DNA from: an uncultured Sutterella sp.
GTDB taxonomy: Bacteria > Pseudomonadota > Gammaproteobacteria > Burkholderiales > Burkholderiaceae_F
Direction: 5' to 3'
Length of the DNA: 5,314 nucleotides
NCBI GenBank assembly: GCA_900554375.1
Contig: USHK01000108.1
Location: forward strand, 1-5,314
Shown here in pieces: positions 1-5,314 of the stretch; within the stretch, counting starts at the first letter, position 1, and each line of letters opens with the position of its first letter. Below the pieces are notes generated by a model that saw nothing but the letters and a program-made list of their open reading frames with translations, was not told the origin of the DNA and did no database searches. The translations under genes and the position numbers were made by a program.

Positions 1-54
1 CCGAGATCCACACGTAAGGAGTCGTCGGCAGCGTCAGATGTGTATAAGAGACAG
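1..54 (+). other. Illumina Nextera P5/i5 adapter (artefact)
   Basis: This is not genomic DNA. Bases 1-13 match the end of the P5 primer with one mismatch at base 9 (C for T). Bases 14-21 (GTAAGGAG) are an i5 index that I recall as S505. Bases 22-35 (TCGTCGGCAGCGTC) are the Nextera read-1 linker, and 36-54 (AGATGTGTATAAGAGACAG) are the Tn5 mosaic end. Open frames that begin MYKRQ arise from the mosaic end. Genomic sequence starts at base 55. Confidence 0.98.
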
Positions 55-509
55 GTCTGCACCCGGCAGGTTTTGATGACCTGCATGACCGTGAACACCG
101 ATCTTTCCTTCCGGAGCCAACGAAGAAACATAGTCCCCAAATGGAGAGACTCTTCGCAGAAAAGATCCAGAAGGTCCTTGTCCCACTCAGAGCGAGACAA
201 TTCATACAGCGCCTTTTGGAACTTGTAATAGTCTTCTTTGTTTGTCGGAACAACAAAGCCGCCCGAGGAAACAGAAACGTTACCGCCGCCGGCCTCTGTC
301 TTCTCCAAGATAAGAACCTTTGCCCCGGCGTCGGCCGCAGCGATCGCAGCATTGGAACCTGCATTGCCATAACCGAGAACAAGAACATCTGTTTCGCCGT
401 TCCATTTCGGAATGTCTTCTGCATTTGCCACTTCAATAGCAACACTCATTCCGACGGGGGGCGCCGCAAGCGATAAAGAAGTCTTGATTAACTTCCGTCT
501 TGTAGTCAT
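55..509 (-). CDS. Tat-exported FAD-dependent oxidoreductase (fumarate reductase/flavocytochrome c type), 5' part, apparent frameshift
   Basis: This is the N-terminal part of a periplasmic flavoprotein running off the left end. The start ATG (507-509) has AAGGAG six bases upstream (516-521). Residues 1-32 look like a Tat signal peptide: TTRRKLIK twin-arginine motif, a weak hydrophobic stretch, and ANA-ED as a possible cleavage site. Residues 41-70 form the FAD-binding Rossmann motif (DVLVLGYGNAGSNAA, then a strand ending in EK), followed by GGGNVSVSSGGF typical of the FAD_binding_2 family. This family includes soluble fumarate and urocanate reductases and related anaerobic respiratory reductases; the substrate cannot be told from this fragment. 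After residue 125 the frame breaks: four C at 135-138 give LHLG then nonsense-like sequence, while the next frame from 135 to 55 reads DYVSSLAPEGKIGVHGHAGH and on to LPGAD, clearly protein-like. One missing base in the run explains it. The gene may be a pseudogene or hold a consensus error near the contig end. The C-terminal catalytic domain is not in the window. Confidence 0.82.
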
Positions 510-551
510 CTGCTTCTCCTTGATGAGGTGGTTGGGATATGAACCTACTTA

Positions 552-581
552 TCTATATTGCCAAATTTTTGGGAGTGTCAA
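552..581 (-). promoter_or_regulatory. sigma70 promoter of the flavoprotein gene
   Basis: Read on the minus strand, a consensus -35 TTGACA (576-581) is followed by an 18-base spacer and a -10 TATAGA (552-557). Transcription would start near 545, giving a leader of about 36 bases that contains the AAGGAG ribosome binding site. The spacer holds an A/T-rich near-palindrome (CCAAAAATTTGG-like). No Fur or FNR box overlaps this promoter that I can see. Confidence 0.65.
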
Positions 582-660
582 TGATTTTGATTTGCTCGCT
601 ACAAACTTTTTTCAAGAAATGCCCTTGTGCTATGGCTATGTTGAAATTATTCTGGCAGGC

Positions 661-680
661 GGACGGGTCGCGAAGCGTCC
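661..680. repeat. 20-base interrupted palindrome, possible operator
   Basis: GGACG-GG-TCGCGA-AG-CGTCC is symmetric about 670.5: the outer five bases on each side and the central six match, and only the two bases between are not symmetric. It is a GC-rich island in AT-rich intergenic DNA, about 80 bases upstream of the flavoprotein -35. No T-run follows on either strand, so it is not an intrinsic terminator. It could bind a regulator dimer, but I recognise no known operator. Confidence 0.3.
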
Positions 681-721
681 TCACTCTTAACAAAAATACA
701 AAAGTAAATTGTTCGACAATA

Positions 722-754
722 ATATTGATAATCGTTCTCAATATATGCTACATT
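722..754 (+). promoter_or_regulatory. Fur box and promoter of small RNA A
   Basis: Bases 722-744 form a dyad ATATTGATAA-TCG-TTCTCAATAT, with nine of ten arm positions complementary. It reads in reverse as TTGAGAACGATTATCAA, close to the proteobacterial Fur consensus (GATAATGATAATCATTATC; 7-1-7 form TGATAATnATTATCA). It overlaps a -10 candidate TATGCT (744-749). An alternative reading is -35 TTGATA (725-730) with -10 TACATT (749-754), 18 bases apart. Iron-loaded Fur bound here would block polymerase. The 11-mer AATCGTTCTCA (730-740) recurs at 992-1002. Confidence 0.7.
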
Positions 755-755
755 T

Positions 756-882
756 CTTTTGTCGATTGAGTGATTTCAATCTTCTCTTTGGAAGCATAGA
801 GACTTCAGTGTACTCCGTGTCAACAAGAGCAATTGGGGTGAAAAATGTTGGGCGAGGGTCTTTGGGCCCCCGCCCCTTTTCT
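756..882 (+). ncRNA. Candidate Fur-regulated small RNA A
   Basis: This is a predicted transcript of about 125 bases between the Fur-box promoter and an intrinsic terminator; both ends are estimates. Visible parts are a 5' hairpin with stem GATTGA/TCAATC (764-769 with 776-781); a pyrimidine core CTTCTCTTTG (781-790), part of which can form TCTCT/AGAGA (783-787 with 798-802), leaving TTGGAAGCAT in the loop; the word TGGGGTGAAAA (834-844); and the terminator. No convincing reading frame lies inside it. The same order of elements recurs in small RNA B. Function by analogy (RyhB, PrrF, NrrF): when iron is scarce, it would pair with mRNAs of iron-using proteins and lower their expression. I recognise no named family. 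Confidence 0.62.
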
Positions 883-890
883 TATCTTTT
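850..890 (+). terminator. Intrinsic terminator of small RNA A
   Basis: GGGCGAGGG (850-858) pairs with CCCCCGCCC (867-875) through nine positions with one A/C mismatch, with an eight-base loop. TTTTCTTATCTTTT (877-890) follows. The T-rich tail lies on the plus strand only, so it ends a rightward transcript. There is no annotated gene upstream on that strand, which supports the sRNA reading. Confidence 0.8.
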
Positions 891-984
891 CCTGCGTCGT
901 TCCAGAAAACAACTTCATCAATAATTGAGGCCGAGAATCAAGGAAAGAGTCCAAAAATTTACGGATACAATTTCATACAATCGC
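891..984. other. Spacer between the two small RNA units
   Basis: I see no gene here. The only structure is a direct repeat ATACAAT at 965-971 and 975-981, ten bases apart (one helical turn), immediately upstream of the second Fur box. It may be an activator or upstream promoter element of small RNA B, or chance in AT-rich DNA. Confidence 0.4.
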
Positions 985-1016
985 AAATGCGAATCGTTCT
1001 CATTTTATGATATGAT
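985..1016 (+). promoter_or_regulatory. Fur box and promoter of small RNA B
   Basis: Bases 985-1005 form AAATGCGAA-TCG-TTCTCATTT, with eight of nine arm positions complementary; the reverse reading AATGAGAACGATTCGCATT is a good Fur box. A -10 element TATGAT lies at 1006-1011, at the same distance from the box centre as TATGCT in unit A (262 bases upstream). A second TATGAT overlaps at 1011-1016. No good -35 is visible. The equal spacing in both units is the main support. Confidence 0.7.
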
Positions 1017-1017
1017 T

Positions 1018-1129
1018 CTAATCACTAGATGATGTCTTTGAGACAGAAATCTTCTCCTTGGAGCAATCCAAAGAAATGGGGTGAAAATTACTTTAGCGGA
1101 AGGTCTGTAGATCTTCCGCCTTTTTTTTT
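1018..1129 (+). ncRNA. Candidate Fur-regulated small RNA B
   Basis: This is a predicted transcript of about 110 bases with the same plan as small RNA A. It has a 5' hairpin TGTCT-TTG-AGACA (1033-1045); a core CTTCTCCTTG (1051-1060) that differs from A by one base; a short hairpin TTGGA-GCAA-TCCAA (1058-1071) with a GNRA-type loop; the word TGGGGTGAAAA (1077-1087); and a strong terminator ending at 1129. The core is anti-Shine-Dalgarno in character and would pair with AAGGAGAAG-type leaders. The 3' end meets the end of the convergent narJ. A 36-codon frame (1029-1139) exists, but it has no ribosome binding site and runs through the terminator, so RNA function is preferred. Confidence 0.65.
1096..1129 (+). 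terminator. Intrinsic terminator of small RNA B
   Basis: A ten-pair stem GCGGAAGGTC (1096-1105) with GATCTTCCGC (1110-1119), including one G-U pair and a TGTA loop, is followed by C and nine T (1121-1129). It is near-ideal for rightward transcription. For leftward narJ transcription the hairpin is followed by TAAAGTAATTTTC, a poor tail, so termination of narJ here would be weak. Confidence 0.88.
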
Positions 1130-1755
1130 CATTTTTTAAAATGCACGGTTTGAACCGGGTCTGCATTGCCTCCGAACCGCACGGGAGAATCAAACGACTC
1201 TGCCTCTGTTGTCGGAAGAAGGTCGTCCCTTTCCAATTTTATTTCTGAATTTTTCATTGCAGAGAGTGACAGAATTGCTCCCGTGACAGCACTCCATGGA
1301 GATTCCGATTTCTGAAGCGCAATATCAATGGGAGCAATATGGCGCGCAGCACTATCTAAAAGCGCTTGAGCCTCAGAATAGCCCAAGCCCGATAAGAACT
1401 CTAAGAACATCGGCAGATAATCCGGAAACTCGTCACCCTCAATGCTCAAGCCTCGTTCTTCGTAGAGCTTTTTAAGATTGAGCATCGCAGAACCTCTCTC
1501 ACGCGAATCTCCGTGCATATGCTCAAAAAGGTTAAGGCTCGCCTTCTTCCCGATATCAAATGTCGAGACATAATCTTTTTGCAAATCGGATAAGGGAGTC
1601 TCTGCCAGGTGGTTAATAAAAATATATAGCTTTTCTTTCTGATCGTCGGAAAGGCTCGATCCGGCGACGCCTTCCTTAATTTCAGGCAGATTATCTTTAA
1701 GCGCTGCATCCGGATACAGAAGCAAGCAAGCCAATGCTTTCAAACCAAAATTCAT
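1129..1755 (-). CDS. narJ: NarJ, nitrate reductase molybdenum cofactor assembly chaperone
   Basis: This 208-residue cytoplasmic protein of the NarJ/TorD-like family is complete, and somewhat shorter than E. coli NarJ (about 236). Family features are the segment FDIGKKASLNLFEHMHGDSR (66-85) followed by ERGSAM, and PDYLPMFLEFLS (111-122), which matches the PDHLPLYLEYLA block of E. coli NarJ as I recall it. NarJ is not part of the mature enzyme. It binds the N-terminus of NarG and is needed for insertion of the molybdenum cofactor and the FS0 iron-sulfur cluster before NarGH docks on NarI. The ATG at 1755 is preceded by a strong GGGAGGAAG site (1758-1766). The gene stands alone on the minus strand, divergent from narK, instead of between narH and narI as usual. 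Its stop codon touches the T-run of the sRNA B terminator. The C-terminal 50 or so residues look divergent from the family. Confidence 0.93.
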   Translation of the reverse strand: MNFGLKALACLLLYPDAALKDNLPEIKEGVAGSSLSDDQKEKLYIFINHLAETPLSDLQKDYVSTFDIGKKASLNLFEHMHGDSRERGSAMLNLKKLYEERGLSIEGDEFPDYLPMFLEFLSGLGYSEAQALLDSAARHIAPIDIALQKSESPWSAVTGAILSLSAMKNSEIKLERDDLLPTTEAESFDSPVRFGGNADPVQTVHFKK

Positions 1756-1926
1756 TTCTTCCTCCCAAACTCGCGGATTTGTATGTTAGTAAATTCCGCC
1801 AAAGAACCCATTCAAGTCCTGCTCAATTCGAACAAACAAAGGGTTACAAATTCAAGGGAGCCCATAGAATAAGAACAAACCCGAATATTAGTTCGAGTCA
1901 AATTTAGCATTGAATAAGGAAATAAT
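1756..1926. promoter_or_regulatory. Divergent narJ/narK regulatory region
   Basis: These 171 bases must carry promoters in both directions. For narJ (minus strand), TTGAAT (1810-1815) and TACTAA (1786-1791) are 18 bases apart. For narK (plus strand), GTTACA (1843-1848) and TAGAAT (1865-1870) are 16 bases apart, and AAGGA (1916-1920) precedes the start codon by six bases. These boxes are only moderate matches. A nitrate locus would be expected to use FNR and a nitrate sensor, but I find no clear FNR site; the best match is TTAGTTCGAGTCAA at 1888-1901, seven of ten defined bases. Confidence 0.4.
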
Positions 1927-3222
1927 ATGCGTCCAGATATTAAGGTTTGGAATCCTGAAAATCCGGCCCAATGGAATAAGACGCTGGCATGGACGACTGT
2001 ATGGCTTAGTACCTTCAGCCTGACCTTTGGTTTCTGCGCTTGGTTCTTGGTCCCTTCTCTTGCCCCTCGGTTAAATGAAATCGGCTTTTCTTTAACACAC
2101 AGTCAGCTTTACTGGCTGGTAGCTATGGTTGGTCTGTCTGCAGGCACGTTGCGCATTCTGTGGACCTTCTTACCGCCGATATTGGGAACCCGAGTACTCG
2201 TGACGTTTTCAACCGGCCTTTTGCTTATCCCGCTCTTCTGCTGGGTTTACGCCGTTCAGCACGTTGATACGCCTTATTGGGTCCTTCTCGGTTTTGCTTT
2301 GTTAAGCGGCATCGGCGGCGGAACCTTCTCCGGGTTGATGGCTTCTACAAACTACTTTTTCCCGAAACATGAAAGGGGGTTTGCCCTTGGCGTACAAGGC
2401 GGCCTCTCTGATTGTGGTACCGGTCTGGTCCAGTTCGTCACTCCGCTGGTTATCGGCTGGTCTGCTTTAGCATGCTTAGGATCCGGTCAGGTTGCGCATC
2501 TTCCTGACGGTAAAACGATTACTTACTGGCTGCAAAACGCCGCCTGGGTATGGATTCCCCTCGTTGCTCTCGTCACTATCCTCTCTTGGATCTTCCTGCG
2601 TTCCGTTCCGGTAACCGCGAATATCAAGCAGCAATGGGCCATTTTTGGAAACAAGCATACCTGGTTCATGACCCTTTTCTATTACGGAACTTTCGCTACC
2701 TTTGCCGGTCTAGGTGCTCAGCTGGCTCTGTTGGGCAACCACACTTTTGCCGGCATTGAAGGCGCCCCTAGCGCCGTTGCGCTTGCTTGGTTAGGACCGG
2801 TCATCGGTGCTTTATCCAGAGTCGGTGCCGGCCAGGTTTCCGATAAGATCCGCGGAGGCAGAGTTACCACGATTATGGCTATCTGCAACATTATCGGTTT
2901 ACTTGCGCTTTGGTGGTACAAACCGACGAGTGTAGCAGGCTGCTGGATTTGGCTGATCATTATGTTCTGGATTTTCTTCTGGACAGGCGTCGGCAATGCA
3001 TCCACCACTGAACAAATGGCTGTCCTTTTCCCGCCGCTGCAGGGCGGAGCCGTTGTCGGCTGGACCTCTGCTATCGGTGCTTACGGTCCTTTCACAATCG
3101 GCATGCTCCTTGCTGAATGCGGAGCGGGCGTGATGTTCGGAGTTTCGACTTTGATCTTCGTTGCCATCCTCGCAATCAACATCTACTACTACGATAGAAA
3201 GAACGCACCGGATCTTTGCTGA
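1927..3222 (+). CDS. narK: NarK-type nitrate/nitrite transporter (MFS)
   Basis: This 431-residue inner-membrane protein has about twelve hydrophobic segments, the usual size for the nitrate/nitrite porter family of the major facilitator superfamily. It takes up nitrate for the cytoplasmic NarG active site and/or exports nitrite. Visible family marks are the TM2 arginine in GTLRI (Arg76) and the TM8 arginine in GALSRVG (Arg298), equivalents of the substrate-binding Arg89 and Arg305 of E. coli NarK; the first nitrate signature, from GIGGGTFSGLMAS (128-140) through FFP and GGLSDCG (158-164); and the second, TGVGNASTTEQM, around 354-365. Position 162 is Asp where NarK proteins I know have Asn (GGLGNMG). 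The sequence does not show whether it works as antiporter or proton symporter. The start ATG has AAGGA at 1916-1920. narG follows after 45 bases with no terminator, so the two are probably one operon. Confidence 0.93.
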   Translation: MRPDIKVWNPENPAQWNKTLAWTTVWLSTFSLTFGFCAWFLVPSLAPRLNEIGFSLTHSQLYWLVAMVGLSAGTLRILWTFLPPILGTRVLVTFSTGLLLIPLFCWVYAVQHVDTPYWVLLGFALLSGIGGGTFSGLMASTNYFFPKHERGFALGVQGGLSDCGTGLVQFVTPLVIGWSALACLGSGQVAHLPDGKTITYWLQNAAWVWIPLVALVTILSWIFLRSVPVTANIKQQWAIFGNKHTWFMTLFYYGTFATFAGLGAQLALLGNHTFAGIEGAPSAVALAWLGPVIGALSRVGAGQVSDKIRGGRVTTIMAICNIIGLLALWWYKPTSVAGCWIWLIIMFWIFFWTGVGNASTTEQMAVLFPPLQGGAVVGWTSAIGAYGPFTIGMLLAECGAGVMFGVSTLIFVAILAINIYYYDRKNAPDLC

Positions 3223-3257
3223 TCGTCCTTTTTCACCTCAAAAATACTGCTTTAATT

Positions 3258-3262
3258 GGAGA
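3258..3262 (+). promoter_or_regulatory. narG ribosome binding site that decides the start
   Basis: GGAGA lies five bases before the ATG at 3268. An in-frame TTG at 3256 would extend the protein by four residues but overlaps this site and has no site of its own, so ATG 3268 is preferred. Confidence 0.85.
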
Positions 3263-3267
3263 ACAAA

Positions 3268-5271
3268 ATGTCCGGAATCATGAAGTCCTCCCTATTCTTT
3301 ACCAAAAAAGTCGGCTCCTATTCAGACGGATGGGGAGAAGTGACCGGTGAAGACAGGACTTGGGAACAATCCTACCGGGATCGATGGGCTCACGATAAAA
3401 TCGTTCGTTCTACCCACGGCGTAAACTGCACGGGCTCTTGCAGCTGGCAGGTTTACGTCAAAGACGGAATCGTCGTTTGGGAAACTCAAGAAACGGATTA
3501 TCCGCCCAACCCCGCAGGCGTACCGAATCACGAGCCCCGCGGATGCCCCAGAGGCGCCAGCTATTCCTGGTACCTCTACTCTGCATCTCGAGTCAAACAC
3601 CCTCTCATACGTGCCGAACTCAAGGCCGCATGGGAAGACGCCCGTAAGACAATGAAGCCAATCGAAGCTTGGGCTTCCATTGTCGAAAACCCACAGCTCC
3701 GCAAGTCCTACACAGCGGCCCGCGGCTTAGGCGGTATGGTGCGTACTACTTGGGACGAAGCTCTAGAGATCATTGCTTCAGCTAACCTGTACACCATCAA
3801 AAAATACGGGCCCGACCGTATTTCCGGCTTCTCACCGATTCCGGGCTACTCCATGGTTTCTTACGGAGCGGGTACCCGTTACCTCAGCCTGATCGGCGGC
3901 GCACTCCTCTCTTTCTACGATTGGTACTGCGACCTGCCTCCTTCTTCCCCTCAAACCTGGGGTGAACAAACTGACGTTCCCGAATCTGAGGCCTGGTATT
4001 ACTCAAGTTACATCATCGTTTGGGGAACCAACATTTCGATGACTCGTTCGCCGGATGCGCACTTCCTGACGGAAGCTCGCTACAACGGAACGAAAGTCGT
4101 CAATGTCTGTCCGGATTATTGCGAAGTCACTAAAGACGCGGACTGGTGGATACACCCCAAGCAGGCGACGGACGCGGCACTGGCCATGGCTGTCAGCCAC
4201 GTCATCTTTAAAGAGTTCCATTACGAACATCCGGATCCGTATTTCACAGAATACTGCCGAAAACTAACGGACTTCCCTATTCTTGTGACGATGGAGCCTC
4301 GGGCCGACGGCCGTTACACCGCGGGACGCACGGTCCGCGCCTGCGACTTGGGCTATAAGGAACCCGAATGCAACAACCCGGAATGGAAAACCGTTGTTTG
4401 GGATGAGCTCACCAAGACTCCCGCAGTAGCTCAGGGCTCTATGGGATACCGTTGGGGACAAAAGGCGGGGCAGGATTTAGGCAAGTGGAACCTCCACGAA
4501 GTTGACGGTGAAACCGGTAAAGCAATCAAACCCCAGCTGACTTTCCTTAATGATTCCGACGCTGTGATTGATGTTGAATATCCGTATTTCGGTGGTCGTG
4601 AACGAGACGGCTTCCCAAACAACGCAATGGCCTCGGATGTTATGGTCCGGAAGGTTCCGGCCAAGAAAGTACAGCTCAACGGACGGGATGTTTACGTTGC
4701 AACCGTCTTTGATCTCTTCGGAAGTTATCTTGGCGTCGACCGCGGTCTGGGCGGGGAATGTGCTAAAAGCTACGCAGACAATATTCCCTTCACGCCGGCT
4801 TGGCAGGAAAAAATTACCGGCGTAGAGCCTCAATATGCCATTACATTGGCTAGGGAATTTGCGACGGCCGCCTCTAAGACTCAGGGCCGCGCCTGCGTGC
4901 TGATGGGGGCCGGCGTTAACCAGTGGTTCCAAACGGACAACACTTATCGTTCCATCATCAATATCCTGCTGATGTGCGGTACTTGCGGCGTCCCGGGCGG
5001 CGGCTGGTGCCATTATGTAGGACAGGAAAAGATTCGTCCGGAAGCCGGATGGAGCGAATATTCCTTCGCAAAAGATTGGGAACCGGCAAGCCGTCATATG
5101 AACTCGACGAGCTACTTTTACGAACATACGGATCAGTGGCGATACGAGCGGATTCCTCTTTCGGACATGCTCTCCCCCTTGGCTGATACCAAAGTTTTTG
5201 ACGGCACCTACGTGGATTACAACATCCAGAGCGAACTGATGGGCTGGCTCCCGTCGGCACCACAGCTTAAC
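3268..5271 (+). CDS. narG: NarG, respiratory nitrate reductase alpha subunit (3' truncated by contig end)
   Basis: This is the catalytic subunit of the membrane-bound cytoplasm-facing NarGHI enzyme, reducing nitrate to nitrite with electrons from quinol. The window holds 668 residues of an expected 1,200-1,250. His50, Cys54, Cys58 (HGVNCTGSC) and Cys93 (RGCPRG) form the FS0 [4Fe-4S] site with its unusual histidine ligand. Asp222 in YCDLPPSSPQTWGEQTD is the molybdenum-ligand aspartate that separates NarG from periplasmic Nap. Other NarG-like blocks are SPDAHFLTEARY, HPKQATDAA, PYFGGRE, and near the end GGGWCHYVGQEKIRP and HMNSTSYFYEH. Translation continues into adapter from 5272, adding LSLIHISEPTRRS and a false stop at 5311-5313; none of that is real. 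narK lies 45 bases upstream. narH would be expected downstream, outside the window. Frame and motifs are intact throughout, so this is a functional gene cut by the contig edge. Confidence 0.97.
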
Positions 5272-5314
5272 CTGTCTCTTATACACATCTCCGAGCCCAC
5301 GAGACGCTCATGAA
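5272..5314 (+). other. Illumina Nextera i7 adapter (artefact)
   Basis: CTGTCTCTTATACACATCT (5272-5290) is the Tn5 mosaic end in reverse. CCGAGCCCACGAGAC (5291-5305) is the read-2 linker, GCTCATGA (5306-5313) an i7 index that I recall as N714, and the final A begins the P7 tail. The genomic insert ends at 5271. The mosaic end is an exact inverted copy of 36-54 and must not be taken as a natural transposon end. Confidence 0.98.

Noticed and set aside
141..476. Plus-strand frames of 111 and 92 codons at 141-690.
   Set aside because: They overlap the flavoprotein on the opposite strand, where Tat signal and FAD motif are clear.
709..924. 71-codon plus-strand frame over the first Fur box and small RNA A.
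   Set aside because: It begins upstream of the promoter -10, has no ribosome binding site, is low-complexity in composition and crosses the terminator.
845..928. Possible small ORF after GGGGTGAAAA, with ATG at 845 in unit A.
   Set aside because: It starts at the base of a strong terminator stem and the ATG is not kept in unit B.
1029..1139. 36-codon frame in small RNA B whose translation (SSPW...WGEN) resembles the matching frame of unit A (SSLW...WGEK).
   Set aside because: There is no ribosome binding site, it reads through the terminator hairpin and T-run, the frame in unit A has no start codon, and the core carries a one-base indel between copies. Nucleotide homology explains the likeness.
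1888..1901. FNR-like site TTAGTTCGAGTCAA in the narJ/narK region.
   Set aside because: It matches only seven of the ten defined bases of TTGATNNNNATCAA, and its position does not fit class II activation of narK from a visible promoter.
3256..3267. TTG start giving narG four extra residues.
   Set aside because: The TTG overlaps the GGAGA site that serves the ATG at 3268 and lacks a site of its own.
4477..5286. Long minus-strand open frame of 269 codons opposite narG.
   Set aside because: It starts in adapter (MYKRQ) and lies wholly over the strongly conserved narG coding strand; it is a shadow frame.
36..5290. Exact 19-base inverted repeats at both ends, like a composite transposon.
   Set aside because: They are the Tn5 mosaic ends of the Nextera library kit, flanked by known linkers and indexes; there is no transposase in the window.

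Overview
The window is a short assembly contig whose two ends are untrimmed Illumina Nextera adapters (1-54 and 5272-5314). Only 55-5271 is genomic. The genes point to a Gram-negative proteobacterium that respires anaerobically: a membrane-bound Nar nitrate reductase, a NarK transporter, a Tat-exported periplasmic flavoprotein and Fur-type iron boxes. Moderate base composition plus this gene mix would fit a gut betaproteobacterium such as the Sutterellaceae, but that placement is an inference from memory and has not been tested.

Layout. At the left end, on the minus strand, is the 5' part of a Tat-exported FAD-dependent oxidoreductase of the fumarate reductase/flavocytochrome c type (55-509). 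It has a clear sigma70 promoter and ribosome binding site, but its reading frame breaks in a run of four C at 135-138. Next comes about 600 bases without a protein gene (510-1128). This stretch holds two copies of one architecture on the plus strand: a Fur-box dyad, a -10 element, a 5' hairpin, a pyrimidine-rich core, the word TGGGGTGAAAA and a strong intrinsic terminator. I read these as two tandem Fur-repressed small RNAs, analogous in logic to RyhB, PrrF1/PrrF2 or NrrF but not recognisable as any of them. They are the most novel content of the window.

The right part is a nitrate respiration locus. narJ (minus, 1129-1755) diverges from narK (plus, 1927-3222), which is followed after 45 bases by narG (plus, from 3268). 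narG is cut at about residue 668 by the contig end. NarK brings nitrate in and exports nitrite, NarG is the molybdenum catalytic subunit facing the cytoplasm, and NarJ is its cofactor-insertion chaperone. The usual order is narGHJI, so a divergent narJ upstream of narKG is unusual. narH and narI are not in the window.

A plausible but unproven link is that, in iron-poor conditions, derepressed sRNAs reduce synthesis of iron- or flavin-rich respiratory enzymes. The sRNA core CTTCTCCTTG is perfectly complementary to the ribosome binding site of the neighbouring flavoprotein mRNA.
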